Positions 33,850-42,833 of a stretch of DNA of 49,817 nt are shown piece by piece. The position numbers and the translations under genes were made by a program. The notes below the pieces were generated by a model. That model was given only the letters and a program-made list of their open reading frames with translations, ran no database searches and was not told the DNA's origin. The stretch lies in contig JAONMX010000007.1 in NCBI GenBank assembly GCA_028378565.1, positions 1-49,817 on the forward strand. Reading direction: 5' to 3'. The stretch is from Bacteriovoracaceae bacterium (lineage in GTDB: Bacteria > Bdellovibrionota > Bacteriovoracia > Bacteriovoracales > Bacteriovoracaceae). Within the stretch, counting starts at the first letter, position 1, and each line of letters opens with the position of its first letter.

Positions 33850-35940
33850 TTGAATTTTCCAAAGATTAATTTGCTATGCCTGACCACTCTACTCCTGTAT
33901 TTCTCACTTTTTTTAAAGGATTTAAAGATTCTTGTTAGTATGACTGAGCTAGTTGATACCAATATGCCTTCAGCTAAGAATTACAGAATCCTTAAAGAAC
34001 AGTTCAATTTAAAAAGTGAAGTCTTTCTTATATTTGCAGCTAAAGATTCAAATCTTCCCCTCGAAGAAATTAATAATTGGTCAGAACAAATTTTAAGAGA
34101 AGACTACAGTGTTAATAGAATTGTAAGCGCATTTAATTTTGTCTATCCCGAGACAAGCTTTCAAAGAATTACATATAAGAAGTTAATACGTCCTGAAAAT
34201 GGTATTTCAGACCTTGAAAAACTTTATACATCTCCTTGGAATAATTTACTAACATCCAACAGAAACTTAGACTTTGCATTAGAACTCCACCTAGACCCTA
34301 TGGAAAATGAAAAGTTCGGGGAGTTTAACCCCAAGGCCATTAAGTCGATTCGTAAAAGCTTAAGTGAAACCTTCTCTCAAATTTCAAGTATCAAGTTTGT
34401 GGGTCCTGGTGCTTTTACTTTTTTTGCATTTGAAGGAATTCAATTTAATTTTAAATTAAATTTAATATTTCTCATTATTCTCTTTGTTGTTTTTAGAGTG
34501 TTATTTGGTACATGGAAGTCTGGAAGCTTCTTTATCGTAAGTCTCCTCTGGTCAGGTCTACTTCTTCACGGCATGATGGCCAAGTTTCAATTTCCTATGG
34601 AGATTCTTTCATCAGGTTTGTTTACCATGATTGCTGTGGCCAGTATTGAGGACTATTTTTACCTTTGTCATCAAGGTTTAAAAGGTAACGATATTTCAAG
34701 GTCTGTAAAAAACCTCTTTATCCCTAGCCTCTTCACCAGTTTAACAACAGTCATAGGTTTTGGGTCACTATTATTTAGTGATATAGAAATTGTCGGACGC
34801 TTTGGGCTATGGGCATCTATTGGTGCCATATTAGAATGGATGGCCACCTTTTTCCTACTGCCTGCTCTTTTGAAAATTTTTAAAGTAAAATCCCTTGTTA
34901 ATCCTGAAAAATCTTTTATCTCAAGTTCAAAGAGGTGGTCTCAATACATACAAAAGTTCACACCAAAGAAGAAAGTTGCTTATTCTTTTTTTATTATCTA
35001 TCCCATTAGTATTCTTATTCTTCTAAATCTTAAAGTAAGTGATAACCCTCTCTCGCTTTTTCCTAAGGATCATCAAATAAATAAAGACTTTCAGTACTTA
35101 AAAGCAACGAGGAACTGGGAAGGACAAGCAAGTATCGTTTTCAATGAAAACTTAGAAGAAGAAATTAAAGAAGAGGTATATAGAAAGTTAAAGGAAATAG
35201 AAAATATTGAAAAAATTGAAAGACTAGATAATATCCTCGAATTTTATACTACTGGCGAAAATCAAAGATATAAGGATGCTATTGAAATTGATATCCGAAC
35301 CTCTGATATAAAAGATCGCTATATGACTGAGTTTTTTCAAGAAAGATATCTCTTATATTTTAAAAATACCGAATTTTACTTTTTTACCAATACAAAGAAA
35401 AAGATTGAAAGCATTTGTAAAAACAACTGTAAGCTTATTGGCGAAATTATTGCTTACTCTGAATTTATGGAAAAAGTTCCCCTTGGTCTCATCAAGAGTT
35501 TAGGGACTTCACTCTTACTTGTTAGTCTTTTAATACTTTTCTTAGCGTGGCTTTATAAAGTAACGAACCCCATCATGTTTGTTCTTTCTAGTTTATGGGG
35601 GCCAAGTTCTCTTTTAATATTAATGGGAATCTTTGAGATACAAATAAACTTTCTCAGTTGTGTCTTTGTCACCATGATGGTGGGTTTAACTGGTGATAAT
35701 GGTATTCAAATGATCTTTGCCCATCAGAATAAAGATAACAAAAATGGAAGCCATGGCATTTTAGAACATCAAGACTGTGCCATTCAGATGGGAATTCTTC
35801 TAAGCTTTAGTTGCTTAATGTTCATGGCCAGCTACTTTGCTCCCCCAAGAGAATTTGGACCAATTATGGCCATTGGCTTCGCCTTCAGTCTCTTTGGAGA
35901 TGTTTGTTTAACGAGAGCATTTAGTCTAAAGAAATCTTAA
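33850..35940 (+). CDS. MMPL/RND-family exporter
   Basis: A 696-residue membrane protein with the RND layout: TM1 near residues 8-25, a ~170-residue periplasmic loop, TM2-6 (about 200-345, including SIEDYFYLCHQGLKG and SLFTSLTTVIGFGSLLFSDIE), TM7 near 375, a second periplasmic loop (395-545), and TM8-12 at the C-terminus (VGLTGDNGIQMIFAHQ, then a motif repeating the TM4-5 region). MMPL proteins move lipids and large hydrophobic molecules outward using proton force. The start is uncertain: TTG 33850 has no ribosome site, while the same frame extends upstream to a CTG at 33802 behind GGAAGGGA. It lies beside the desaturase/GH3/Rieske genes, so it is a candidate exporter of their product. Confidence 0.85.
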   Translation: MNFPKINLLCLTTLLLYFSLFLKDLKILVSMTELVDTNMPSAKNYRILKEQFNLKSEVFLIFAAKDSNLPLEEINNWSEQILREDYSVNRIVSAFNFVYPETSFQRITYKKLIRPENGISDLEKLYTSPWNNLLTSNRNLDFALELHLDPMENEKFGEFNPKAIKSIRKSLSETFSQISSIKFVGPGAFTFFAFEGIQFNFKLNLIFLIILFVVFRVLFGTWKSGSFFIVSLLWSGLLLHGMMAKFQFPMEILSSGLFTMIAVASIEDYFYLCHQGLKGNDISRSVKNLFIPSLFTSLTTVIGFGSLLFSDIEIVGRFGLWASIGAILEWMATFFLLPALLKIFKVKSLVNPEKSFISSSKRWSQYIQKFTPKKKVAYSFFIIYPISILILLNLKVSDNPLSLFPKDHQINKDFQYLKATRNWEGQASIVFNENLEEEIKEEVYRKLKEIENIEKIERLDNILEFYTTGENQRYKDAIEIDIRTSDIKDRYMTEFFQERYLLYFKNTEFYFFTNTKKKIESICKNNCKLIGEIIAYSEFMEKVPLGLIKSLGTSLLLVSLLILFLAWLYKVTNPIMFVLSSLWGPSSLLILMGIFEIQINFLSCVFVTMMVGLTGDNGIQMIFAHQNKDNKNGSHGILEHQDCAIQMGILLSFSCLMFMASYFAPPREFGPIMAIGFAFSLFGDVCLTRAFSLKKS

Positions 35941-35961
35941 ATAGATAAATTAAACTTTACA

Positions 35962-36609
35962 CTACCAAATATAAGCGGGCTTAAGTTTATTCGGCCATAA
36001 TTTAGAATAGAAGACCTTCCAAATAAATAAGGCCAAGAACCAACCTGAAACAATATCAAAGAGATGGTGCTGGTGTACAAATACGACAGAAAAACTAATC
36101 AAGAAAAGCCATCCCCATAGAAAACCATGAAAGATCTTATTCTTTGATTGCTCTAGCATGGCCCATATACTTAAAGAACTATAAGTAACATGGAGACTTG
36201 GAAATAAATTATGAGGTTGATCTATAGAGTACATACCTTCAAAAATGGCCGTAAAGTAAGGTGCCCCTTCCCTGACGAATCCTAACTTTCCTGGAAATAG
36301 AATAAAAATGATTCCTGCTAAAAAAGCTCCAAGTACGAGAGAAAGACAATAGGCCTTTACCACCCTTGGACTTTTTAATACAAAGGCGGCCACAACAAAA
36401 AGTAGGTTTAAACTTAAGTAGGGAATAATCATCCAAGGAATCAATGGTAGAGATAATTCCCACTGCGTATACATATGGTAGAGATCACTACTCTTACTGG
36501 CATAGTTATTGGTAAATCCATAAATCAAAGGAAAGGCGACAGTTGCTATCATTCCCCATATGGCAATGGCCTTGAGCCGTTCTTTATCTGGTAGTGAAAA
36601 ATCATTCAT
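35962..36609 (-). CDS. PAP2-family membrane phosphatase / phosphotransferase
   Basis: A 215-residue integral membrane protein with six hydrophobic segments. Motifs near the C-terminal half match the PAP2 superfamily: NLFPSLHVTYSS (PSxH motif with the catalytic His) and SVVFVHQHHLFDIVSGW (SxxxxxHxxxD-type motif). The first KxxxxxxRP motif is not obvious, placing it among the aureobasidin/inositol-phosphoryltransferase-like branch. It would remove or transfer phosphate on a membrane lipid at the outer face. It lies between the exporter and the divergent desaturase operon. Confidence 0.78.
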   Translation of the reverse strand: MNDFSLPDKERLKAIAIWGMIATVAFPLIYGFTNNYASKSSDLYHMYTQWELSLPLIPWMIIPYLSLNLLFVVAAFVLKSPRVVKAYCLSLVLGAFLAGIIFILFPGKLGFVREGAPYFTAIFEGMYSIDQPHNLFPSLHVTYSSLSIWAMLEQSKNKIFHGFLWGWLFLISFSVVFVHQHHLFDIVSGWFLALFIWKVFYSKLWPNKLKPAYIW

Positions 36610-36679
36610 ATCAATAATAATAGCATATTAGAATTCTTGAGTTAAAAGCTTTTTACAGTTTTTATCATCTAATTCCTCG

Positions 36680-36708
36680 TTGAATTCACATTACAGAAAA
36701 GGTATAAT
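36680..36708 (+). promoter_or_regulatory. Near-consensus sigma-70-type promoter of the desaturase operon
   Basis: TTGAAT (36680-36685) and TATAAT (36703-36708) are separated by exactly 17 bases. Transcription would begin around 36715, leaving a very short leader before the first ATG at 36722. Confidence 0.85.
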
Positions 36709-36721
36709 ATTTGTGGCGTGA

Positions 36722-37678
36722 ATGGAGTTGATGATAGTGAATCGGGAATTAACAAGTTTTAAAAGAAGTGATGTGCCAAGTGAGCTTTTGCGTGGCCCTT
36801 GCTTTTTTGAAATTACAAAAAGAGCACTCTTTGACTATTCCATCGTTATTGCCTCTTGGTTCGCTATGTATCACCTTCCTTATTATACTTATCCGATCTG
36901 GGTTATTATTATTGCTGGGCGTTTTCATGCCTTCGGAGTTCTTATCCATGAACTAAGCCATATGAATCCCATAAAGAAAAATTGGAAATTTAGAACATTA
37001 GAAATAATGCTTGGCTACCCACTCGGAACGACGATAAATGCCATGGCCTACCATCATCTCAAACATCATCGAAACACTCTTATGGATAATGACCCTTATT
37101 TTAATATTAATAAGAAGTGTTCACCTCTTGGAAGACTTTGGCTAACTTTTAAAAAAGGGCCGCTCTTTGTTCCATTTTGGATTACGAGAAGTCTTGTTGG
37201 TAGTCTCGCCTTCTTTATTCCAAGCTTGAGAAATTTCTACGTAAGAACTTTTTTACAAGAAGTTTCAAAAGAAGATCTTACAAACGACGAAGAAGTGATC
37301 AGAAACTTAAAAGAAGAATTTCCTCTTCTCTTTTTTCATATCACATTGGCCTATTTGGCCACTCTCTTTCCTTTTATGATTTACGCCTATTACATTGTGT
37401 TACCAGTGGCGGGAACCTTTTGTATTTACCGACTTCTTATTGAACATGAATATGATGTTGTGGATAGCAGAAGTGTCTACACGATGATTGAGTCTACCTT
37501 TGATCATCACCTTTCATGGTATGAAAAACTAATTCTAGGACCGCACAATATCGGCTACCATTGTATTCATCATATACATCCTAATGCTGGACTTCATCAC
37601 TTACCAAAAATAAGAGATTGGTACTTACAGAATTGTTACAAGTATGGAGAAGCTTATGGGAGAACTAATGAGCAATAA
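36722..37678 (+). CDS. Membrane fatty-acid desaturase 1
   Basis: The 318-residue integral membrane di-iron desaturase/hydroxylase has three His boxes: HELSH (76-80), HHLKHH (111-116) and, after a transmembrane pair, HCIHHIHPNAGLHH. Hydrophobic segments flank them as in the PF00487 fold. It would introduce a double bond or hydroxyl into an acyl chain or a carotenoid-like substrate. The start is uncertain because the promoter leaves almost no leader: ATG 36722 may be leaderless, and GTG 36737 has GGAG nine bases upstream. The 3' end overlaps the second desaturase. Confidence 0.85.
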   Translation: MELMIVNRELTSFKRSDVPSELLRGPCFFEITKRALFDYSIVIASWFAMYHLPYYTYPIWVIIIAGRFHAFGVLIHELSHMNPIKKNWKFRTLEIMLGYPLGTTINAMAYHHLKHHRNTLMDNDPYFNINKKCSPLGRLWLTFKKGPLFVPFWITRSLVGSLAFFIPSLRNFYVRTFLQEVSKEDLTNDEEVIRNLKEEFPLLFFHITLAYLATLFPFMIYAYYIVLPVAGTFCIYRLLIEHEYDVVDSRSVYTMIESTFDHHLSWYEKLILGPHNIGYHCIHHIHPNAGLHHLPKIRDWYLQNCYKYGEAYGRTNEQ

Positions 37679-38663
37679 ACGCCTTTATCAGGGAGTTGAT
37701 ATCACTCCTCCTAATAAGCTTAATATCTTCATTGCTATCATCTCCATTGCAGCTGCTCTTTTTTTACTATGGGCAACAACTCATATTCCAAATATTTGGA
37801 TAAAGCTATTATGTATCTTTTTATTTAGTTTTGTGGGAAATACACTTTTTGGTTTTCTTCATGAGACAGTACACAGCTCTTTTCATACCAATCGAATTAT
37901 CAATTATATTTTTGGAAATATTTTTGCAGCTTTCTTTCCAACAGGTTTTACCTTTCAAAAAAGATGTCATCTTAATCACCATCGTCAAAATAGAACCGAC
38001 TTTGAAATGTTTGAGGCCTATCATGACAACGATTCAAAAACCCTAAAAACCATTATGCTCTATTTTATTCTTACCGGTGTCTATTGGACCAACCCAGGCA
38101 TTGGTGCTCTATGGCTTATGATTCATCCTAACTCTTTAATCAATGGAGTTTTTAGTGGAAAGAAAAGTTATAAAATTGGACGAATGGGTGGTGCCGGAAT
38201 GTTAAGACACCTAGAAGGACTTCCTAAAGAAGAAATGTTAAAAATGAGACTGGAAGTATTCTTTTCACTTTGTTTTCAAGTTTCTCTTTTTCTTTTACTA
38301 GGACTCACTTGGTGGTCATGGCTTCTTTGTTACGCGGCCTTTGCTTTTCAATGGTCAGGTCTTCAATATTCAGATCATGCTTATACAGATCGTGATATAA
38401 GAAATGGTGCATGGAACTTACGCGTTTCTAAATGGACACAATACTTTTTTCTGAACTATCATCATCACTTGGCCCATCATCAACATCCCCATGTAAGCTG
38501 GCTGTATCTTGAGAGTTTTGTGGACAAATCAAAGTATCGCCCAACCTATTGGGAAATTTATTTTCGCATGTGGAAAGGTTTAACTAAGGTTGAACAACAA
38601 GCTCCAAAACCTATGGATCCTGAATTTGAAGCTCTTATTAATAGCGAAGACTTTTCTAATTAA
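37668..38663 (+). CDS. Membrane fatty-acid desaturase 2
   Basis: I chose ATG 37668, which has GGGAG five bases upstream inside the end of the first desaturase gene; a longer frame starts at ATG 37644. The 331-residue product has its own three His boxes: HETVHSSFH, HLNHHRQN and HHHLAHHQHPH. Transmembrane segments match the desaturase fold. It is clearly a different desaturase from its neighbour (different His-box spacing and N-terminus), so two successive or region-specific desaturations are possible. Operon of two with an 11-base overlap. It shares four bases (TTAA) at its stop with the convergent Rieske gene. Confidence 0.85.
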   Translation: MSNKRLYQGVDITPPNKLNIFIAIISIAAALFLLWATTHIPNIWIKLLCIFLFSFVGNTLFGFLHETVHSSFHTNRIINYIFGNIFAAFFPTGFTFQKRCHLNHHRQNRTDFEMFEAYHDNDSKTLKTIMLYFILTGVYWTNPGIGALWLMIHPNSLINGVFSGKKSYKIGRMGGAGMLRHLEGLPKEEMLKMRLEVFFSLCFQVSLFLLLGLTWWSWLLCYAAFAFQWSGLQYSDHAYTDRDIRNGAWNLRVSKWTQYFFLNYHHHLAHHQHPHVSWLYLESFVDKSKYRPTYWEIYFRMWKGLTKVEQQAPKPMDPEFEALINSEDFSN

Positions 38664-39712
38664 ATCCAGATATCAGTATCGACACTTTTAGAAGTTGAGA
38701 AAACCTTCTCATCCCCAGCAATGCCATAATCTCTTAATTTTTCAATTTGAATATGGGGCTCGTCGGCTGGAGTACTTTGAAAACGAGGGTTTTGAATTTC
38801 TTTTTCATAGTTTTCACTCTGAACATCCATAATCCAAACATCTTGCTCAATAACCTTTCTTGTATAATAGGAAATGAATGGTTTGAGAAAACTTCCTATC
38901 ACGGGAATTTTGTAAGCAATATAAGTGTAGACTCTACTTTTCATGGTACTTACAGGTGTAATCTGACTGTTAATGACATATTTGTAATGACTGCCAAAAG
39001 AATAGTCGACCCTTGTAATATTTGGGAAAATATATTTATCCGTATGAACCATCGGTTCATTTTTCGGGTTAAGAATAGGCCGAATAAGAACTCCAATATT
39101 ATCATCGGGTTGATGGTAAGAGACAAGAACACTCCCCTCACTTGTGGCCGTGGTCATGGGAACTTTCTTTAGTGATTCATTTCGAAACCAACCTTTATGA
39201 ACACTTACAGTATGAGGAACATCCATAAAGTTTTCAGCAAGATTTGTTACTTCATTATTAAAGTCTGTAACCATATAATAGTGAATCCAACCTTTCTCAC
39301 CATAGTAAGGAAAGTCCCAAGTTGGCGAACTTGATGGTTCATCTGCACCCATCCATAACCAAACAACTCCATCTTTGACTTCACAAGGAAAAGATTTAAT
39401 CTTTCTCTTACCTTTTAAACCAGTTGGTCCTTCAGAAGGCACTTTCGTTACTTCACCGTTTTCATCGTAATGCCAAGAGTGATAAGGACAAACCAGACAG
39501 TTATTTTCAACTCGACCTTCACTAAGCTTTGCCATTCGGTGAAGGCATCTATCAATGAAAGCAGAAACTTTTTGATCTTTCTTATTTTTAAAGAGAACTA
39601 TCTTTTGATCATAGAGCGTTCTTTGAATAGGACCACCTCTAAGGTCACTTTCAAGACATGCTATATACCAATTATTTATTAAATGTCCGTCTCTAGAAAT
39701 TAAGTCACTCAT
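38660..39712 (-). CDS. Rieske non-haem iron oxygenase
   Basis: The 350-residue protein has an N-terminal Rieske [2Fe-2S] domain (Cys56-x-His58 ... Cys75-x2-His78; CLHR and CPYH). The C-terminal catalytic domain has a mononuclear iron site: NLAENFMDVPHTVSVH (His167, His172) with a later Asp. This is the pheophorbide-a-oxygenase/aromatic-ring-hydroxylating type, which hydroxylates, demethylates or cleaves hydrophobic substrates. No reductase gene is adjacent, so it must borrow one. It is the last gene of a three-gene operon, its ATG overlapping the GH3 stop by four bases. Confidence 0.88.
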   Translation of the reverse strand: MSDLISRDGHLINNWYIACLESDLRGGPIQRTLYDQKIVLFKNKKDQKVSAFIDRCLHRMAKLSEGRVENNCLVCPYHSWHYDENGEVTKVPSEGPTGLKGKRKIKSFPCEVKDGVVWLWMGADEPSSSPTWDFPYYGEKGWIHYYMVTDFNNEVTNLAENFMDVPHTVSVHKGWFRNESLKKVPMTTATSEGSVLVSYHQPDDNIGVLIRPILNPKNEPMVHTDKYIFPNITRVDYSFGSHYKYVINSQITPVSTMKSRVYTYIAYKIPVIGSFLKPFISYYTRKVIEQDVWIMDVQSENYEKEIQNPRFQSTPADEPHIQIEKLRDYGIAGDEKVFSTSKSVDTDIWI

Positions 39713-41157
39713 AATTGTTTTAAAACTTCCACTTTGATACTCCCGTCAGGAGTTCCTTTTTCATAACATAATTCATAATAGGCCTTTAACCCATTATCTA
39801 CAAGACGAACCGAGCTAGCGGAGAGCTGTCCTAATTCTCTTGCAACTTTATAATGATGAATATTAGCTAATTCCTTTTCTAAAAACTCTGTTATTAGCTC
39901 TTCTTTCTCAACCCCTTCTACAATAAGTTGATAGTGAGGATTCGTAATACTTCCTATTCCCACTAGTGAGATCCATGTTAAATGAGAAAACTTTTGTTGG
40001 AATACCTTTTTTATTTCACTCACCTTCTGAGCACCTAGCTTTTCACCCGCAAGATCAACGGTATTATCTCTTCCCAAAAACTCTACTGAAGGAGTTTTAT
40101 GTAGAAAACCTGTGACTTGTACCTTGTCACCAAGGTGATAACGACAAAGCCCACTTCCCGTGGTCATTAATGGGGAGACAATGTCCCCTTCTTTTAATTG
40201 GGAAACTTGTAAAATATTTTCATCTTTATCTAGGAACTCTAAGAAGTGACCACCAATGCCCAATGGATACATCTTTTGAAAAGGAATTGAGACCACACCT
40301 TCTGTGGCCCACAAACCTTTTCCTTGAAAGATAACGTCTGGAAAAAGCTCTTTTAACTGTAAGGCCCATTTTTGGCTCGGTCCTGTTTCCCAACAGCTTA
40401 TGAGCTTAAGATTTGGAAAAAGTGGCACAAGGTCTTTTAAGCTTTTAGGATTAAGTGATTCCATTTGCTTTAAGATAAAGCTCGTTTGCTTTCCGTAACA
40501 CCAATCAAATAAATCTCTAACACTTAAATGAAAAACAATTTCTTGGTAGTTATTTAAAAGTAATTCTAAGAGTCTGATAAAAAATGTTGGTGACCAAACA
40601 GAAATCAAAGAGACATTCTTCGTTAAGATTGAAATTAAGGCACATTTTTGAGCAAGGTCAATTGTCTCCACATAAGCATTACGAGGATCTTGTGCCATGA
40701 CCTGTCCCATAAATAATCTCTTATACCAAGGAAAGAGTTTTAATTCATTTTGTAACTCTTGATTTCTCAGTTCTTCTGGAAGCCATGATAAAGACCAATA
40801 ATGTTTTCCTTTTTTAATATCTGGATAAGATTTATAAAGATCATAAATCCACGGGGCGCTCATATTATCTAGCTCATCAAGAAAGTATTGATTATAGGGA
40901 ATCCACTTAGTCTTTCCTGTGGAACCACTAGTAGGCTCCCAACGAGCAGTATGAGAATTATGGGTGAGAAGTTTTTCTTTTTGAGTAAAGAAGTCTTGAG
41001 CTGGAGTATTTTTGAAATCCTCAAGCCGTCGGTCAAAGCGCTGCAACCATTGATTTAATTTTTGGTCCATTACTTTTTGTGGATGATATAAGGATTGCTC
41101 AAAAGCATGATGTTTTTTTGATAGAATTTTTTCAATGAAAAAATGAAAGGTACTCAT
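39709..41157 (-). CDS. GH3-family acyl-adenylating ligase
   Basis: The 482-residue protein is GH3-like: WEPTSGSTGKTKWIPYN (about 73-89) is the adenylate-forming P-loop, LISCWETGPSQKW is a mid-domain signature, and LCRYHLGDKVQVTGF with FLGRDNTVDLAGEKL is the C-terminal adenylation motif. Plant GH3 enzymes link carboxylic acids to amino acids through an acyl-adenylate; bacterial members are poorly characterised. In this operon it would activate a fatty or aromatic acid and pass it to an amine. It overlaps the preceding gene and the Rieske gene by four bases each. Confidence 0.85.
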   Translation of the reverse strand: MSTFHFFIEKILSKKHHAFEQSLYHPQKVMDQKLNQWLQRFDRRLEDFKNTPAQDFFTQKEKLLTHNSHTARWEPTSGSTGKTKWIPYNQYFLDELDNMSAPWIYDLYKSYPDIKKGKHYWSLSWLPEELRNQELQNELKLFPWYKRLFMGQVMAQDPRNAYVETIDLAQKCALISILTKNVSLISVWSPTFFIRLLELLLNNYQEIVFHLSVRDLFDWCYGKQTSFILKQMESLNPKSLKDLVPLFPNLKLISCWETGPSQKWALQLKELFPDVIFQGKGLWATEGVVSIPFQKMYPLGIGGHFLEFLDKDENILQVSQLKEGDIVSPLMTTGSGLCRYHLGDKVQVTGFLHKTPSVEFLGRDNTVDLAGEKLGAQKVSEIKKVFQQKFSHLTWISLVGIGSITNPHYQLIVEGVEKEELITEFLEKELANIHHYKVARELGQLSASSVRLVDNGLKAYYELCYEKGTPDGSIKVEVLKQL

Positions 41158-41939
41158 TTCGCTAGACTAGCAAGAAACTCTACACCAATTGATTTAAGCT
41201 TTTTGCCTTTTTTCATTAAGATCTTAAAAGGGTGAACAATGACAAGAGAGAGATCCACACGTCCAATACAGGCAAGCTCATCTCCAATCATCCAATCAGG
41301 GTTCTTCTTTTCAAAGAATGCAATTTTAGGATATTTAACTTTCATCTCATCAGTAATAGGTGCCACAAAAGATTTTAACTTTTCATGAGAGCTACGATCA
41401 AATGTTAACAATCCTGTCTCTTCATTATAAACAGATGGAAAAAAGCTATCTGAAATAGACTTCAACATTTTCTCTTCTCTTTTAGGAGTCTGCTTATCAT
41501 AACGTGGATAGTAATTGATAAAATTATTAGCAAGTAGCAAGTAAGTTTTATAACCCTTACTAATTAAAAACCAATAAACTGGTGAGAAAGGTCTTTTTAC
41601 TTTAGCGGAAATAATATTTTTTAAAAACTCCATCGTAAGAGCAGCAGTTCCCCAATAATCAGGAGAAATAATTGTATCTCCACTATAGAGGACATGATAA
41701 CTACGTCCCTCTACCTCAATATCTCTACGAGTAAGAGTACTAAAGCCTTGCTCTTGACCTTTTCTATTTTTTAATAAGATAATATGAGTTTTTTCTTTTA
41801 GATCTTTTTCAAATACCTCAATAGAAGTATTTTCATAATAATGTTGATAGAGATAGAAAAGACGACCAATGATTTTCTCATCTAACTTTTCAACTCGAAT
41901 TGTGGACGCATGAAGCTTTGACCAAGGAAAATTAATCAT
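41154..41939 (-). CDS. GNAT-like acyltransferase (N-acyl-amino-acid-synthase-like)
   Basis: I chose ATG 41939 because AGGAG lies seven bases upstream; a longer frame starts at 41981. The 261-residue product has GNAT-like features: a hydrophobic strand pair (HIILLKNRKGQEQGFSTL), then YHVLYSGDTIISPDYWGTAAL and a helix, where the acyl-CoA loop would be. This arrangement resembles acyltransferases that make N-acyl amino acids or lipids more than simple acetyltransferases; that is inference. First gene of the three-gene operon with GH3 and Rieske, and 36 bases from the GluQ-like gene's stop. Confidence 0.6.
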   Translation of the reverse strand: MINFPWSKLHASTIRVEKLDEKIIGRLFYLYQHYYENTSIEVFEKDLKEKTHIILLKNRKGQEQGFSTLTRRDIEVEGRSYHVLYSGDTIISPDYWGTAALTMEFLKNIISAKVKRPFSPVYWFLISKGYKTYLLLANNFINYYPRYDKQTPKREEKMLKSISDSFFPSVYNEETGLLTFDRSSHEKLKSFVAPITDEMKVKYPKIAFFEKKNPDWMIGDELACIGRVDLSLVIVHPFKILMKKGKKLKSIGVEFLASLAK

Positions 41940-42016
41940 CACCGATCTCCTACTGGAAATCATTCTACCTCTAAATACCAACTCTCGTCCAACATATTGA
42001 AAAAAAGAAAGGAGAC

Positions 42017-42814
42017 TTAACTATCTGTTTTTAATGGATATTCTTGTTGAAATAGCTCCTCTAAGCTATCTATTTCCACTCCTAGAGCAAATTTTGAAAA
42101 ATGACGAATAACATCTCTCCTAGAATCAGGCGACCTAAGAAGAGGTAAAGCACTAGATGCTTTATTACTCTTTGAGAGCTTCTCTCCTTCTTGATTAACG
42201 AGAAGCGAGTGATGGAACATATTATCAGGAGTGATAAAGTTCACTCCCAACTCACGAGCAAGACTTGCTTGAATATAAGAACTCTCCTGCAGATCTTCCC
42301 CTCTTATAAGATGAGTTGTTCCTAATTCAAGATCATCTATAAGGCTGCTCCATTGATAAGATGGAATATCCTCTTTGCGCCAAAGAATAGGATAATGAAA
42401 TTTCTTACAATCAAAGCGTAAGCATGTCTTCATTTTTTCAAAGGAAAAGTTTTTTTGCAGACACGTTCCTTGATAAGGCAGATTCCCAATATCCTTTCTT
42501 GAACAATCACAGCCAAATTTACTTTGAAATTCATCTAACTTTTTACGATAGTGTTCTCTCTTCAATTGCCCAGAGTATTTTTTTTTAAAGTCCCCTAAGT
42601 TTTTTGGACCGAGGGTTTTAATTTCTAATAAGTTTAGAGCATCAAAAACTTCTTCTATGAAAATATCTTTTGATCTTTGGAAGTCATGATCATCAATACG
42701 CAGGTGGAGCTCGGCTTGATTTTGCCTTGCCCACCATGCGGTATATATAAAGTTATAAATATTTCCTAAGTGGTAGTGACCATTAGGGGTCGGTGCAATT
42801 CTTGTTTTCAACAT
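42017..42814 (-). CDS. gluQ: Glutamyl-Q tRNA(Asp) synthetase-like protein
   Basis: I chose ATG 42814; a TTG codon three bases upstream gives one extra residue. The 265-residue product is the catalytic half of a GluRS without the anticodon-binding domain, as in GluQRS/YadB. HIGH motif: IAPTPNGHYHLGN. KMSKS motif: KLSKSN. The zinc region C-D-C...Y...C (FGCDCSRKDIGNLPYQGTC) is characteristic. LIRGEDL and the GluRS-typical IDDHDFQRS are present. GluQRS attaches glutamate to the queuosine base of tRNA(Asp). It is 19 bases before the large membrane protein gene on the same strand. Confidence 0.85.
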   Translation of the reverse strand: MLKTRIAPTPNGHYHLGNIYNFIYTAWWARQNQAELHLRIDDHDFQRSKDIFIEEVFDALNLLEIKTLGPKNLGDFKKKYSGQLKREHYRKKLDEFQSKFGCDCSRKDIGNLPYQGTCLQKNFSFEKMKTCLRFDCKKFHYPILWRKEDIPSYQWSSLIDDLELGTTHLIRGEDLQESSYIQASLARELGVNFITPDNMFHHSLLVNQEGEKLSKSNKASSALPLLRSPDSRRDVIRHFSKFALGVEIDSLEELFQQEYPLKTDS

Positions 42815-42833
42815 CAATTCATTTCTTTAAAAC

